The notes beneath the pieces are model-generated. The model was not told where the DNA came from. It saw nothing but the letters and a program-made list of their open reading frames with translations, and made no database searches. A program made the translations under genes and the position numbers. DNA of 64,000 nt from Physella acuta (lineage: Eukaryota; Mollusca; Gastropoda; Physidae), in contig NW_026731877.1 of assembly GCF_028476545.1 (NCBI RefSeq), positions 1 through 64,000 on the forward strand, written 5' to 3'. This document shows positions 21,746 through 31,558 of the stretch, one piece after another. Numbering within the stretch: the first letter of the stretch is position 1; each line of letters opens with the position of its first letter.

Positions 21746-23875
21746 CTGCCTACCTGTCTGTCCATTTGCCCATCTATATATCTAAATAACATGCTTATTT
21801 TATTTTCAAAGGAATAGGCCTAACAGTGACATGGCTAGCTAGAAGAGAGATGTGCAATTGCTCGCAAAGATATCAGTACAATCTATTTGAACATATATCT
21901 AAACAGCAAGCAGGATGGCTATAGCTCATGTAATATTACTAAATTAGTAATAACTAGCAGGGAACACCAATATTGGGTTTCTTCAACTTCAATGTACTAG
22001 AGACAACAGTCTGTAACGCTATTCTTAGAAAAAAAAATGTTCTTTCTTTATTTTTTTTTTGTGCGTATTTTTCCGTTGTGCATTTTACCTCTACTGGTGC
22101 GCCGTAGAGGGTGTGGAAAATAATTAAAAATAAGTACAATCGAAGTTGAGAAAATACACCGACGCTTAGCTTTACAGACTGATTTAACTATTTTCTACAT
22201 CAATTGTGGGACACAAAAACAAAAACTGGTAAAGGGCAGATGCTGGTAAACTGTGTGAATAACTTTATCTAAATGGGGTGGGGAGGGGGGGGGGGTAGAA
22301 ATGTAGGTGCTCCGGCTGCCCCAACCCTCACCCTTCCATACTTTTGTTTCGAACGTCCCCAACACCTCGTGTGGGCGTCTTCATATATGGACGACTACCA
22401 ACCCATAGAGCAAGACGATTATCTACCAGTGTCCGTTTAAATTATCCGAATAGTCCCTAGACATTCAAAATAGTGTGGTATATGCCCACTAGTAGATCTA
22501 CTTAGCTTTAAATCATTGTTTCTGATATTTTTCACAACAGACGACTATCGCCTTCACTAATCAAAGACAACTTCAAACAGACTACGAGCGAAAACTTTCT
22601 CATTATACTGTTGTTCAAGTCGTGTTCAAGGACAAAGGCGCCATGTTTTTAAAGCCGTCCAACCCTCTCTCCCTTCCCGGGCCAACCAACCCGTGTCGCA
22701 GGCCTAGTGACAATGTAGTTTATGGGAGGTCACATGACTAGAAATAAACAACACATTTCTCCCTCGTTCAATAGTTTCTAGGCCCTAATCTATTCTTAGT
22801 GTTGGAGCCAATCATTCACAAGAGGGGGGGGGGGGACGATGATAAACGCTACAATGCCTTTAGGCCTAACAAAGTTCAAAGTTGTAATGTTATTTTGGTA
22901 TGTTGCTATGGTATTATTTTTTTATAATGCTGTTGTAGGCCTTTTTAATTTTGTATGCACTTCCCGGGCAAACCTGAGAGAATTCGCATATAAATAAAAG
23001 GCGTAGCTCGCTCGCCGTCACTTGACTGGCGCCTTAATTTCAAACGGTGATCCGGTGTGATCGCGGTCCGGTCATGTAGTGTAAAACTGTAACTTGATCA
23101 TTGTCTTTTTTGTAGGATGTGGGGTAGCATCAGGCACACGTTGATTTAAAAACGCTCTTTACAATAAATTAAAACCACGTCTGAACGGGAAGTTCCGGTG
23201 ATTTGTAAATGATTTTCGTATGCGAAAATAAATAAGCAAAGTTTCATTTTTTCTCGGGAGGGGGTGGGGGTGTATCGAGCACTAGTACAGCATATATTTT
23301 CAACATCAATTCTGTTTCGATGTTTCGTTTTGGGTGGGGTCAGGGGTGGGGAGAGACAGTGCCTGAAAGAAACTCTATTAATAAGTGATATGTTTTAAAC
23401 GTCAAAGTATGAATATTTTATTGATTTTATTTTCTTTCTTCTACCAGCCTAAAACTGCCGCGAAATATTAAAAACTAGATCTAACATGTTTTGAGGGGGG
23501 GGGGGGGGATTTTTCTTTGTTCTCGTAAGATGAATACTAAAAAAAAACAATGATAAAATTAATTAATACGTCGTAAGGTTCATGAACTCAAATTTTGTTC
23601 ATTTAATCGCTCGCTTACCAAAGAGGGACGTTATCATAAGGCTCATAACCTCAAATACTGTTTACTTAATCGCTCGCTTACCAAAGAGGCAAGTCGTTAT
23701 CCTAGTAAAAATATTATTAGAGGTTCGTGACAGGACCGAATTTATGTCTGGTCTTTTTTTTTTTTCGGTCTTTTCTACGTTCTGTCTTTAGGACACTCAA
23801 ATATGGTATTTTATCCAGTTGGATCACGTTTAAAAGAAAAAAAAAACAACCCACAGCCACCCTATGTACCGTGCT
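21746..23875. other. Intergenic, no gene seen; promoter-like patch near 22990
   Basis: No coding exon recognised. At about 22988 'catataaataaaaggcg' looks like a TATA element, followed by a relatively GC-rich stretch (23001-23075); this could be a transcription start, but no gene follows. Family A-type end words ('gcctgaaagaaactct') occur at 23363. G-runs occur at 22270-22295, 22825-22835 and 23496-23509. Confidence 0.35.
23580..23702 (+). repeat. Two-copy direct repeat, about 60 bp
   Basis: The phrase 'aatcgctcgcttaccaaaga' occurs at 23605 and 23669. Each copy is preceded by a similar 'ctcaaat..tgtt' segment and followed by 'gttatc'. The copies are tandem and non-coding. Confidence 0.7.
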
Positions 23876-24050
23876 CTTCGAAGAAAGTCTACCGCCCCCC
23901 CCCCCGAACGAAATGGAAAATATCGAAAACACACTTTAACCAGTGTCTGCCCGCCCCCCCCCCCCCCCCCCCCCCCCCCACTGAAAAAATTTAGTTCGCC
24001 CCGTCTCTCTTCTCCCCCCCCCCCCCCCTGAAAATATCAAGTGCAGCTCT
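23876..24050 (-). mobile_element. Decayed family A MITE, reverse orientation
   Basis: On the minus strand the order of phrases (a 'gacact' word, G-run, 'cgttcgggg', 'actttcttcg') resembles family A. On the plus strand these appear as C-runs at 23894-23904, 23953-23980 and 24014-24028. Terminal repeats are eroded and the boundaries are approximate. Confidence 0.45.
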
Positions 24051-24304
24051 CAGGCGTTGTGTCTTCAATGTTCGGCACTTTTTAATCATTTCTATTTAAT
24101 GTGGATGACTCATCTGGTGTGCGGTTTAACAGTTACGCCTCAATGTAATAATGTGCGAGGTAAGTATGCAATGGATGACGCTGATACTCTCCCTTAATTT
24201 AAGTTTGTGATAAAAATAATTTAAACTTGATGTACAATGTCCATTTGTTTGTGCTTTCTGTCAACGGGTGGAGGAAAACTAGAGGGGGGAGGGGTAATTT
24301 GAAG

Positions 24305-24642
24305 CAGTGGCGTAGCGAGGGCGGGTGTCACCCGGTGCGGCACTTAATGGTGTCACCCCCCCAGAGGCGTAGCGACCCTTCACGGCGCCCGGGGACAAAC
24401 TTTCAATTTTCGATTTACACCCCCCCCCCCCCTCTCAAAATTTCAATTTGCACCCCCACTCCACCCTTGTCGGGATTTGTCAAATTTGCTCTTAAAAGAC
24501 TTTTTAACACTCGAATTAATCACTTAATTAAGTGGAATTATCAATTTTCTCTATATATTTGCTATTTTTTGCTTTGGTGTCACCCCCCTAAATGGTGTCA
24601 CCCGGTGCGGTCCGCACCCCCCCCCCCCTCGCTACGCCACTG
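24305..24642. mobile_element. Complete family B MITE (338 bp)
   Basis: Ends CAGTGGCGTAGCGAGG and CCTCGCTACGCCACTG are perfect inverted repeats, flanked by the perfect 8-bp duplication ATTTGAAG (24297-24304 and 24643-24650). Internal landmarks are 'gtgtcacccggtgcgg' near each end and C-runs. Inside lies a stretch beginning 'cagaggcgtagcgaccc' that is the family C terminus. Non-coding. The 8-bp duplication supports a hAT-type mobiliser. Confidence 0.9.
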
Positions 24643-24710
24643 ATTTGAAGTAAAACGTTTTCAAATGCCCCCTCTTTGTTGTGCTGCTCACTTTTGTCAT
24701 TAGGTTAATA

Positions 24711-24930
24711 CAGTGTTTCTTTTAGACTTCGGGAGGGTACTTGAAACTTTTGGGGAGGGTGGGGGCGGACTAAATTTCGGAAGGGGGGGGGCTGACTCTG
24801 GTAAAAGTGTGTATTTTCTAACTAAACTCTATTTCGTTCGAGAGAGAGGGGGCCTAGACGTTCTTTGGTGGGACCCCCCCCCCCCCCCACACACACCGAA
24901 GAGCCGAAGAGATGCATGAAAGAAACACTG
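24711..24930 (+). mobile_element. Family A MITE (220 bp)
   Basis: Left end CAGTGTTTCTTTTAGAC, right end GATGCATGAAAGAAACACTG. The internal G-tract phrases are present, although 24876-24889 is a C-run. Flanking octamers ggttaata and gttttata agree at 6 of 8 positions, consistent with an older target duplication. Confidence 0.8.
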
Positions 24931-24966
24931 GTTTTATATGCTTATATTAGAACAGTTATTGTAAAC

Positions 24967-25183
24967 CAGGGGTCTCCAAACTTTTCAGACAGAGGGCCAC
25001 ATTAACTATCAAATTTCAGTTTGGGGGCCAGTTTCTTCCAGGCATGTCTTTGATTTCTCTGGGCAAAGTTTCTCAACCATCACCAACAAACAATTTTTCC
25101 TTAGACAAAAAGATCTCCGCGGGCCGGATGAGAGGACTTCGCGGGCCGCATTCGGCCCGCGGGCCGTAGTTTGGAGACCCCTG
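24967..25183. mobile_element. hAT MITE with CAGGGGTCTCCAAAC ends (217 bp)
   Basis: Ends CAGGGGTCTCCAAAC and GTTTGGAGACCCCTG are exact inverted repeats, and both sides carry the perfect 8-bp duplication TTGTAAAC. Subterminal 'gcgggccg' words are typical of this widespread animal hAT terminus. There is no transposase. The same termini bound the larger element at 57289-58095. Confidence 0.92.
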
Positions 25184-25888
25184 TTGTAAACTAATGCTGT
25201 ACATCAAGACATGAGTTGACTGGCTATGTCCAAGGGGCCCAGGAAATTTTAAAGGGGGCCCCTCATCAATCCAAGATAGACATTTTCATTGTGCATTTGT
25301 TCTCCATCAAAACATTCATTTTACGGCTTGGTATGAAGGAATGGTAAAATACAAACAATTAAAAAAAATTAACACTAATAGGATCACTATAACAACATCA
25401 CCATGGGCCCACCAAGTTATTTACCCTGTGGTCCACCGGGATTTTTACCGGTAGTCAGCCCACCCTTCATCGAGAATCCTTTTAGTATAAATTACTAATT
25501 TATCCAAACTAACCCCTAATATTCAAAACAAGTGTACTGACATCCAGTGGAGAAAATGTGTAGGCCCTCCAATACATGTTCTGATGAAATTGATTTATGG
25601 CGAATTTTTTATTTCTCTAGACGTGTGTAGTATACATGTTGCCCATGGCCGTTAAAAATTAACAGCTTTTTTACGTCTAGTTACAATGGTAGACTGGTGT
25701 CGGTCGAGTTAAATACCTTCGGTTTCAAAATTGCGAATGTCGTAACACCACTATTTTACCTTCTTAAATTCATTTCGGGATTTATCAGTTGCATAGGCGC
25801 TAGGTTGTTGGTGGGTCAGCCCCATCCCCCCTATCTCCCAGGGGTGGATTGGCTTTGTTCAAGAGGTCTTGGAAAAAAATGTGCACCC
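25184..25888. other. Intergenic, no gene seen
   Basis: No recognisable exon. It includes a decayed 'ggggcccaggaaattttaaa' repeat-like patch near 25236 and MITE-like words near 25846. The open frames continuing into the next element have no protein similarity I can recognise. Confidence 0.4.
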
Positions 25889-26197
25889 CAGAGTCGTAGC
25901 GAGGGGAGGGGGGTGCGGACCGCACCGGGTGACACCATTTAGGGGGGGGGGGGTGACACCAAGGCAAAAAATAGCAAAATATATAGAGAAAAACTTGAGG
26001 GGGGGTGCAATTCGAAAGTTTGAGGGGGGGGGGGGGCGAGTGCAAATCGAAAACGACGGGGGGGGGGTGCAAATCGAAAGTTTGAGAGGGGTGGGGGGTG
26101 TAAATCGAACGTTTGTCCCCGGGAAGGGTCGCTACGCCTCTGGGGGTGACACCATTAAGTGCCGCACCGGGTGACACCCGACCTCGCTACGCCACTG
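25889..26197. mobile_element. Complete family B MITE, opposite orientation (309 bp)
   Basis: Ends CAGAGTCGTAGCGAGG and CCTCGCTACGCCACTG, flanked by the perfect 8-bp duplication GTGCACCC (25881-25888 and 26198-26205). The interior is the reverse complement of the 24305 copy, including the embedded family C terminus near 26130. G-tracts replace the C-tracts. Confidence 0.9.
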
Positions 26198-26205
26198 GTG
26201 CACCC

Positions 26206-27275
26206 TCCCCCCCCCTCCCCCACCAACCCGATTAAAATTTTCATAGTGCATTTTGTTTTCCATCTAAGACTAAGGACCAATGTTTACAAAGTCACGGGTC
26301 ACTTTACAAATCGAAATCCACAATAAAAAAAAAAACAACGAAGAATCGTAAGGGTTTATGGACAAAAATCAATCAATCAAGCTGTATTAGGCCCGTTACA
26401 GCACAGATCCTGGCGGCCCACTGAGACTTTACCCAGCCCCAACACAGCCCTCACCCCACCCCAAACACCCCCACCCCACCCACTAGTCTACCAGACGACA
26501 GTTGTCTCTCGACGCGCATGTCCTGTTGTGTCTGATTTCACTTTCAGACGCGTGTTTCAAAGTTGCTTCACGAAAAAAAAAAAAAACAACTCAAAACAAA
26601 CGAGGCGCCATGAGACAATCGAAATTAGCTATTTAGGTCAGATGTGTTCAAAGAGTGTAGCCAGCAGGGTGAATGTGTAAGCGATGTACCTGTGGTAGTA
26701 AGCAGTGATGTATCAATTACATACTTGTTTAAGCTAATTCGGTATACACATGTAAGTTTACTCGAGTAATTGCATAAGACAATTTACGGCATAAACTGTT
26801 TTCAAAAGTATTTTAAGTGTGGCCTATAGAATAGATTCTAGATCCATATAATGCCATATATTAAAATAATTAAGCATTTCTTACTCGCCTTTTTGTCTTA
26901 AATGTGTAGTTTTTAAATTTTGATACTTTAAAAAAATGTATAATTCATTGCAATGATGGCGGATGGAAAAAGAAAATTGAAAACAAATTCTTTAATTCTT
27001 TAGCTGATTTTTTAAACTAAGAACCTAAAACTGAGAAGGATAAATGTTGCCTTACTAGAATCTACAAATGTAGGCATACATGTAGACATATTAAACCAAA
27101 AAATTTCTTTTAATTTAGCGTGTTCATCTGTCTCGTACACAAACGATAATGGCGGTTTTTATAAAAGAGGTTGTAAATCACAACCCCTTTTATACAATGT
27201 TATAGATAGTCTAATAAAAGATAGATCTAGTATTATTTAAAACATGTCTGACGTCACGAAGAACCATTTCCATCA
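26206..27275. other. Intergenic, no gene seen
   Basis: AT-rich with a C-rich patch at 26410-26480. Neither strand gave a recognisable exon or RNA gene. Confidence 0.4.
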
Positions 27276-27280
27276 AGTGC

Positions 27281-27415
27281 GGTGTTTCTTTCAGGCATCT
27301 CTTCGAAGGAAATAGAATTTATTATATAGAAATTATATACTTTTACCAGCCCAGTGTCCGACCCCCAGGCAATTTTAATCCGCCCCCCCCCCCCGTAGAA
27401 AAAAGTCTGGAAGTG
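27281..27415 (-). mobile_element. Family A MITE, reverse orientation, partial
   Basis: 'ggtgtttctttcaggcatct' and 'cttcgaagg' match the reverse-complemented family A right end. A 'tatatagaaattatatac' core and 'agtgtccgaccccc' follow. The other terminus is degraded to 'aaaaaagtctggaa', so the limits are approximate. Confidence 0.65.
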
Positions 27416-27580
27416 GACAAAGAAATATAATATAAAGTTTCGGTATCCATGTTTACATAGTTGAAACTGGTTGGCTTACTTCAAGTTACAAGATGGCGCA
27501 ACTACCAAAATAATGTGTTCTGTTTATTTTTAATTATGGTGGTGTAGGTATTCAGCCTTTGTATAAGATATGCCTACAGC

Positions 27581-27807
27581 CAGAGGCGTAGCGACCTTGC
27601 CCGGCGCCTGGGGACAAACTTTCGATTTGCACCCCCCCCCCCTCAAACTTTTGATTTGCACCCCCCCTCAAACTTTCGATTTGAACTTGCACCCCCCCTC
27701 AAACTTTCGATTACTTTTTCCAACCCATTTTGGCGCCCCCTAAGGTCGGCGTCCGGGGACATATGTTCCCCCTGCGCCCCCCCCCCCCCCCCATCTCTAC
27801 GCCTCTG
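27581..27807. mobile_element. Complete family C MITE (227 bp)
   Basis: Ends CAGAGGCGTAGCGACC and ...TACGCCTCTG are inverted repeats. The flanking octamers cctacagc and catacagc match at 7 of 8, supporting hAT-type insertion. Inside is a threefold repeat of a 'caaactttcgattt(g)' phrase followed by C-runs. The same phrase is embedded in both complete family B copies. Confidence 0.85.
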
Positions 27808-28139
27808 CATACAGCTATTCTTCGTCGAAATGAAAAACTGATTCATCGCTGCGAAGTGTTGGCTAATGCCAAATAGCCTACTCCTAAAAAATATTACAGA
27901 ATGTCTGTATTTTGGATAGTTTTATGTGCATTTTGCCCAATCTGGGTTTAACAAAGTACAGGAAAAAATTCCACAACACTTTTGCAAAAATGTAAACGTT
28001 TCATTAGTGATGGTGTCAACAATGAAGGAGCTGGGGATTTGTAACGGCGGTGGAGACACATTACTTATAGGAGAAAAGTGCCGCAAAATCCTCATCAAGA
28101 ATTTTTAATGATGGTCGTAACAATTTTTTTCTATCAGTA
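27808..28139. other. Intergenic, no gene seen
   Basis: A 60-codon open frame is present, but it has no recognisable domain or splice context. Confidence 0.4.
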
Positions 28140-28292
28140 CAAAAACTATGGTTTGAACTGCTAACCCAAAAATCTCGAGTTCGGGTACCTGGTTAGAGTC
28201 GTAGCACACCCCTGAGTCCACCTAACTCTGATGGGTACCTGACTTACGTAATGGAAAGTAAAAACGTCTAGGCATAGTGCTGACCACACTGT
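28140..28292 (+). mobile_element. tRNA-derived SINE (second family), 5' decayed
   Basis: 'ctcgagttcgggtacctgg' is a B-box-like remnant. The body 'gagtccacctaactctgatg' followed by 'ggtacctgac' matches the copies at 52975 and (more weakly) 62905. The SINE 3' part continues into the adjoining 200-bp duplication. Confidence 0.65.
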
Positions 28293-28692
28293 CATTTCAT
28301 ATACCGAAGACACGGAGACAGGTGAAATCTACTTCACTTGCCCGTGGGCCGTCAGGTTCGAAAGGGAACTTTATTTTTTTTAACTTTACTTACACCCCGC
28401 CCCTCGAAGAATTACAAAATATACCCCCCATCCCATTGTCAGAAAGTCTAAACTCCCTCCGCCGTAGATGTGTGACTGTGACCCCAAACAGACATTTCAT
28501 ATACCGAAGACACGGAGACAGGTGAAATCTACTTCACTTGCCCGTGGGCCGTCAGGTTCGAAAGGGAACTTTATTTTTTTTAACTTTACTTACACCCCCC
28601 CCCTCGAAGAATTACAAAATATACCCCCCATCCCATTGTCAGAAAGTCTAAACTCCCTCCGCCGTAGATGTATGACTGTGACCCCAAACAGA
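28293..28692 (+). repeat. Tandem duplication, 2 x 200 bp
   Basis: Two almost identical 200-bp units, in register from 28293 and 28493. Only about three substitutions were noticed (for example near 28398/28598, 28470/28670 and 28493/28693). Each unit starts within the SINE 3' region ('catttcataccg'-like phrase, then 'aggtgaaatctacttcactt') and continues into unrelated sequence. Such high identity means a recent duplication. Open frames run across it but show no known protein. Confidence 0.9.
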
Positions 28693-29935
28693 CATTGCAC
28701 AGTGACATAAATTAGGCCGTAGGCCTAGATTTTTCTATATGCCATCGTGCAATGCAGCTGCTTTAGGCTTACATTTACATGTCGTCCTAAACTGATGTGG
28801 AACAAAAAATCCGCCCACTCTGTATGTCTGAAAAAATCTCTCTCTTATACATCTATTTTAATTTGTTTTATTTGTAAATTTCAGTGCATTTAAAAGAACT
28901 TATTTTCATGTTAACAAAAGTGTTTATTTAAAAAAAAATCGAACTGTAAATTATTTAGGCCTAGATCCAGTCTTTTATTAATTTTCTCGGGTGTAGTTGT
29001 AGCATTAGGTCTAGCTATAGGACACATGCGTGCTAGATACAATTCATTTTGTATTTTTAAAATATATTTTGTACAATTTTAATGAAGTCTAGACCTAGCC
29101 TACATGTATTTGATTATCGGTAATTTTGCAAACTAATCAAACAATTTATTTTAAAACGCCAAAATACATATTTTGGCATAGTTTCAATGTAGATCAAGAA
29201 ACGAAAAAAAAATACCAGAAATAAAAAATAACCCCCTAATTTTCACACATTTTTTAGGAATTACCGATTGTGCTCATATTGATTGATCTATTCTAAAATG
29301 TATAAACCTGTTTTTATACACTGAAAAGCACGATGCGTACATAATTTCAAATAACGCAAATAAATATAGCTAAATCTACATAAAATCACTAGATGTCTAG
29401 CTGGAGTATGACATAGTTTAAAAAAAAATCAAAATGGCTAATAAAAAAACGGTGTTTAAAATGAAAATATAATTATGTTTTGTCAAGGACAGATCTAAAT
29501 TCGAGGTTACTTTTCCGTAAACTGTAAACAAACATTTTAGCATCTAAGATGCAATTTTCAAGTTAGGCTAAACTGGCTAATCTATATATCTATTTAGAAT
29601 CAATATTTTAAAATGTAAAACTGCATTTTACATTTAAATTTAGATTTGAATTTTTTTTTAAGTGTTAAGACTTCTCAGAAAACGAAACTTGTTTATAGAC
29701 TAGCCTAGGTCTAAATCCGTTTTTTTTTTCTGTCATAAATAATAAGTAGAACGCTGTGCCATCAGGCAATTAAAACCAGCACGCTATTATACGTCACAGC
29801 ATTGCACGGGTAGTTTTTCCCGCCTCAGTCAATTTTTAAATTGTGTGCTTAGCCTATGCCATCTTACGTCACGCTGTATTTTTTACGTCACAATAACCGG
29901 CATTGAGTTTTTTGGGTGTGTAGCCAACTGAGTTT
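28693..29935. other. Intergenic AT-rich DNA, no gene seen
   Basis: No exon, RNA gene or complete transposon recognised on either strand. Confidence 0.45.
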
Positions 29936-29939
29936 TCTG

Positions 29940-31330
29940 GCACTGATATATCTAGATTCTAGATCTAGATCTAGAGTCTGGATCTAGCCGTTATTCAGCA
30001 AATCAGTGCTTTAGAAGACAATTCATTACTTGATTAAAACTGTAAGTAATTCGATCATTAAACATTAGTCATTAAACATTTAAACATTACAGTTCTAGAG
30101 TCTAGACTAGAATCTCTCTGTTTAGTGTTTAATACTGTTTAGCTACGCTGCTACAGCCATTAGACTGGAATCTAGATTCTAGATCTAGATCTAGATCTAG
30201 TGTAGAGATCTAGATCTAGAATCTAGATCCTAATTAATTAATTTGATTCTAGATTCTAGATCTAGATCTAGATCTAGATTTATAACTCTTAAGAGCAAAG
30301 CTGCCTACTTGACAACTTGTCCTTGAAGTTGTACGGTTTTGCCCGTAATTTTACGATTTTGACACCCGGGATTAGAATCTAGATCTACGATTTTCTAGAG
30401 AATCTAGATCTAGATCTAGATCTAGATTCTAGATCTAGAATCTAGATCTAGATTTCTATGCCGCAAAGGTTACGGCTACGCTTTTGCCTTCAGTAGAGTT
30501 CAAAATCGACTTAGCGTCGATATTTTTATTTCCTTTTGTTCCCTAGATCTAGATTTAGTTAGATCTAATCTAGATCTAGATCTAGATTAGATCTAGAGAT
30601 CTAGTTAAAATTTCAGCTGTGTAGGGCCTAATTCCGTTCGATGTTTTCAAGCATCCGTAACAATCCCACCATCCCTTCCCGCCGTAGTTCCCGCCAACGT
30701 CGTGTTAGGCCTAGACTGCCCTAGAGTGCCTTAGAGCTAGAAATCTAGAATATAGATCTAGATCTAGATTTCTACATCTAGAAATCTAGATCTAGAATCT
30801 AGCTCTAGATTTAGATCTAGATCTAGATCTATGGGGTGGTCGTTGCCATGTATGTTGTGAACTTAATTAACCCCGCGAATGGTCTGTGGTGTTGGCCTTG
30901 ATCACTGGAAATCTGGTGTCGCCATGGAAAATATCTATTAAATTAAACCTACATCTAGATCTAGATCTAGACCTAGATGTAGATCTAGATCTACTCTTTA
31001 TTTTTCAAGAAAAATAGTCTAAAGTTTAAATCATAAAATAAATTATGCGAGCGTCGGTTTTATATTTATTTAGATCTAGATCTAGATCTAAATCTATATC
31101 TAATCTACCTAGATATAGAATCTTGAATCTAGATCTAAGAATGATCTGGGTGTAGGTAAAATGCGCGACGGGAAGGGCGAGATAAAGCTAAGATTGAATT
31201 ACGGGTAAAAATAAAGAGACATAAATCTAGATTCTAGACCTAATTTATTGAGGCATGTTGTTGATGTGCGCGAAGTTAAGTAATCACTAAACAACTATCT
31301 AGATCTAGACTAGATCTAATCTAGGCCCAT
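29940..31330. repeat. Palindromic (TCTAGA/AGATCT) hexamer field
   Basis: Many runs of the hexamer ATCTAG in register (for example 29950-29985, 30170-30235, 30245-30280, 30400-30455, 30550-30605, 30740-30835, 30950-30995, 31070-31135), separated by unique DNA. The unit is its own reverse complement after rotation, so every run is a potential hairpin. Scattered copies continue to about 32800. A second field lies at 45720-46330. Confidence 0.9.
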
Positions 31331-31449
31331 CTAGATCAATCACGGATAATGTAAAACAAGAAATATGCTAATTCTAAACATCATCTCCCGTGTCATCGGC
31401 TTCTCACGTTTTCTTGTGAGCAGGAAAAAAAACCTGACACGGTCGAGGG

Positions 31450-31558
31450 GTCATTGAGGGGGGGGGGGGGCACTGTTGAAAGTATATATTTTCTATATAA
31501 ATTATATAAATTTCATTTCGTTCGGGGGGGGGGGGGGCAAAGCCTGGAAGAAACTCTG
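31450..31558 (+). mobile_element. Partial family A MITE with expanded G-tracts
   Basis: A G-run, then 'cactgttgaaagtatata', 'tttcatttcgttc', a 14-base G-run and 'gcctggaagaaactctg' at the right end. The left terminus is missing. It sits inside the hexamer-rich zone upstream of PIWI B. Confidence 0.75.

Noticed and set aside
24227-26177. Open frames of 68-138 codons over family A and B MITEs
   Set aside because: They follow element boundaries and poly-C/poly-G runs, with no recognisable protein.
28277-28710. Two overlapping open frames of about 80 codons with identical sequence
   Set aside because: They arise from the 200-bp tandem duplication of SINE-derived sequence.
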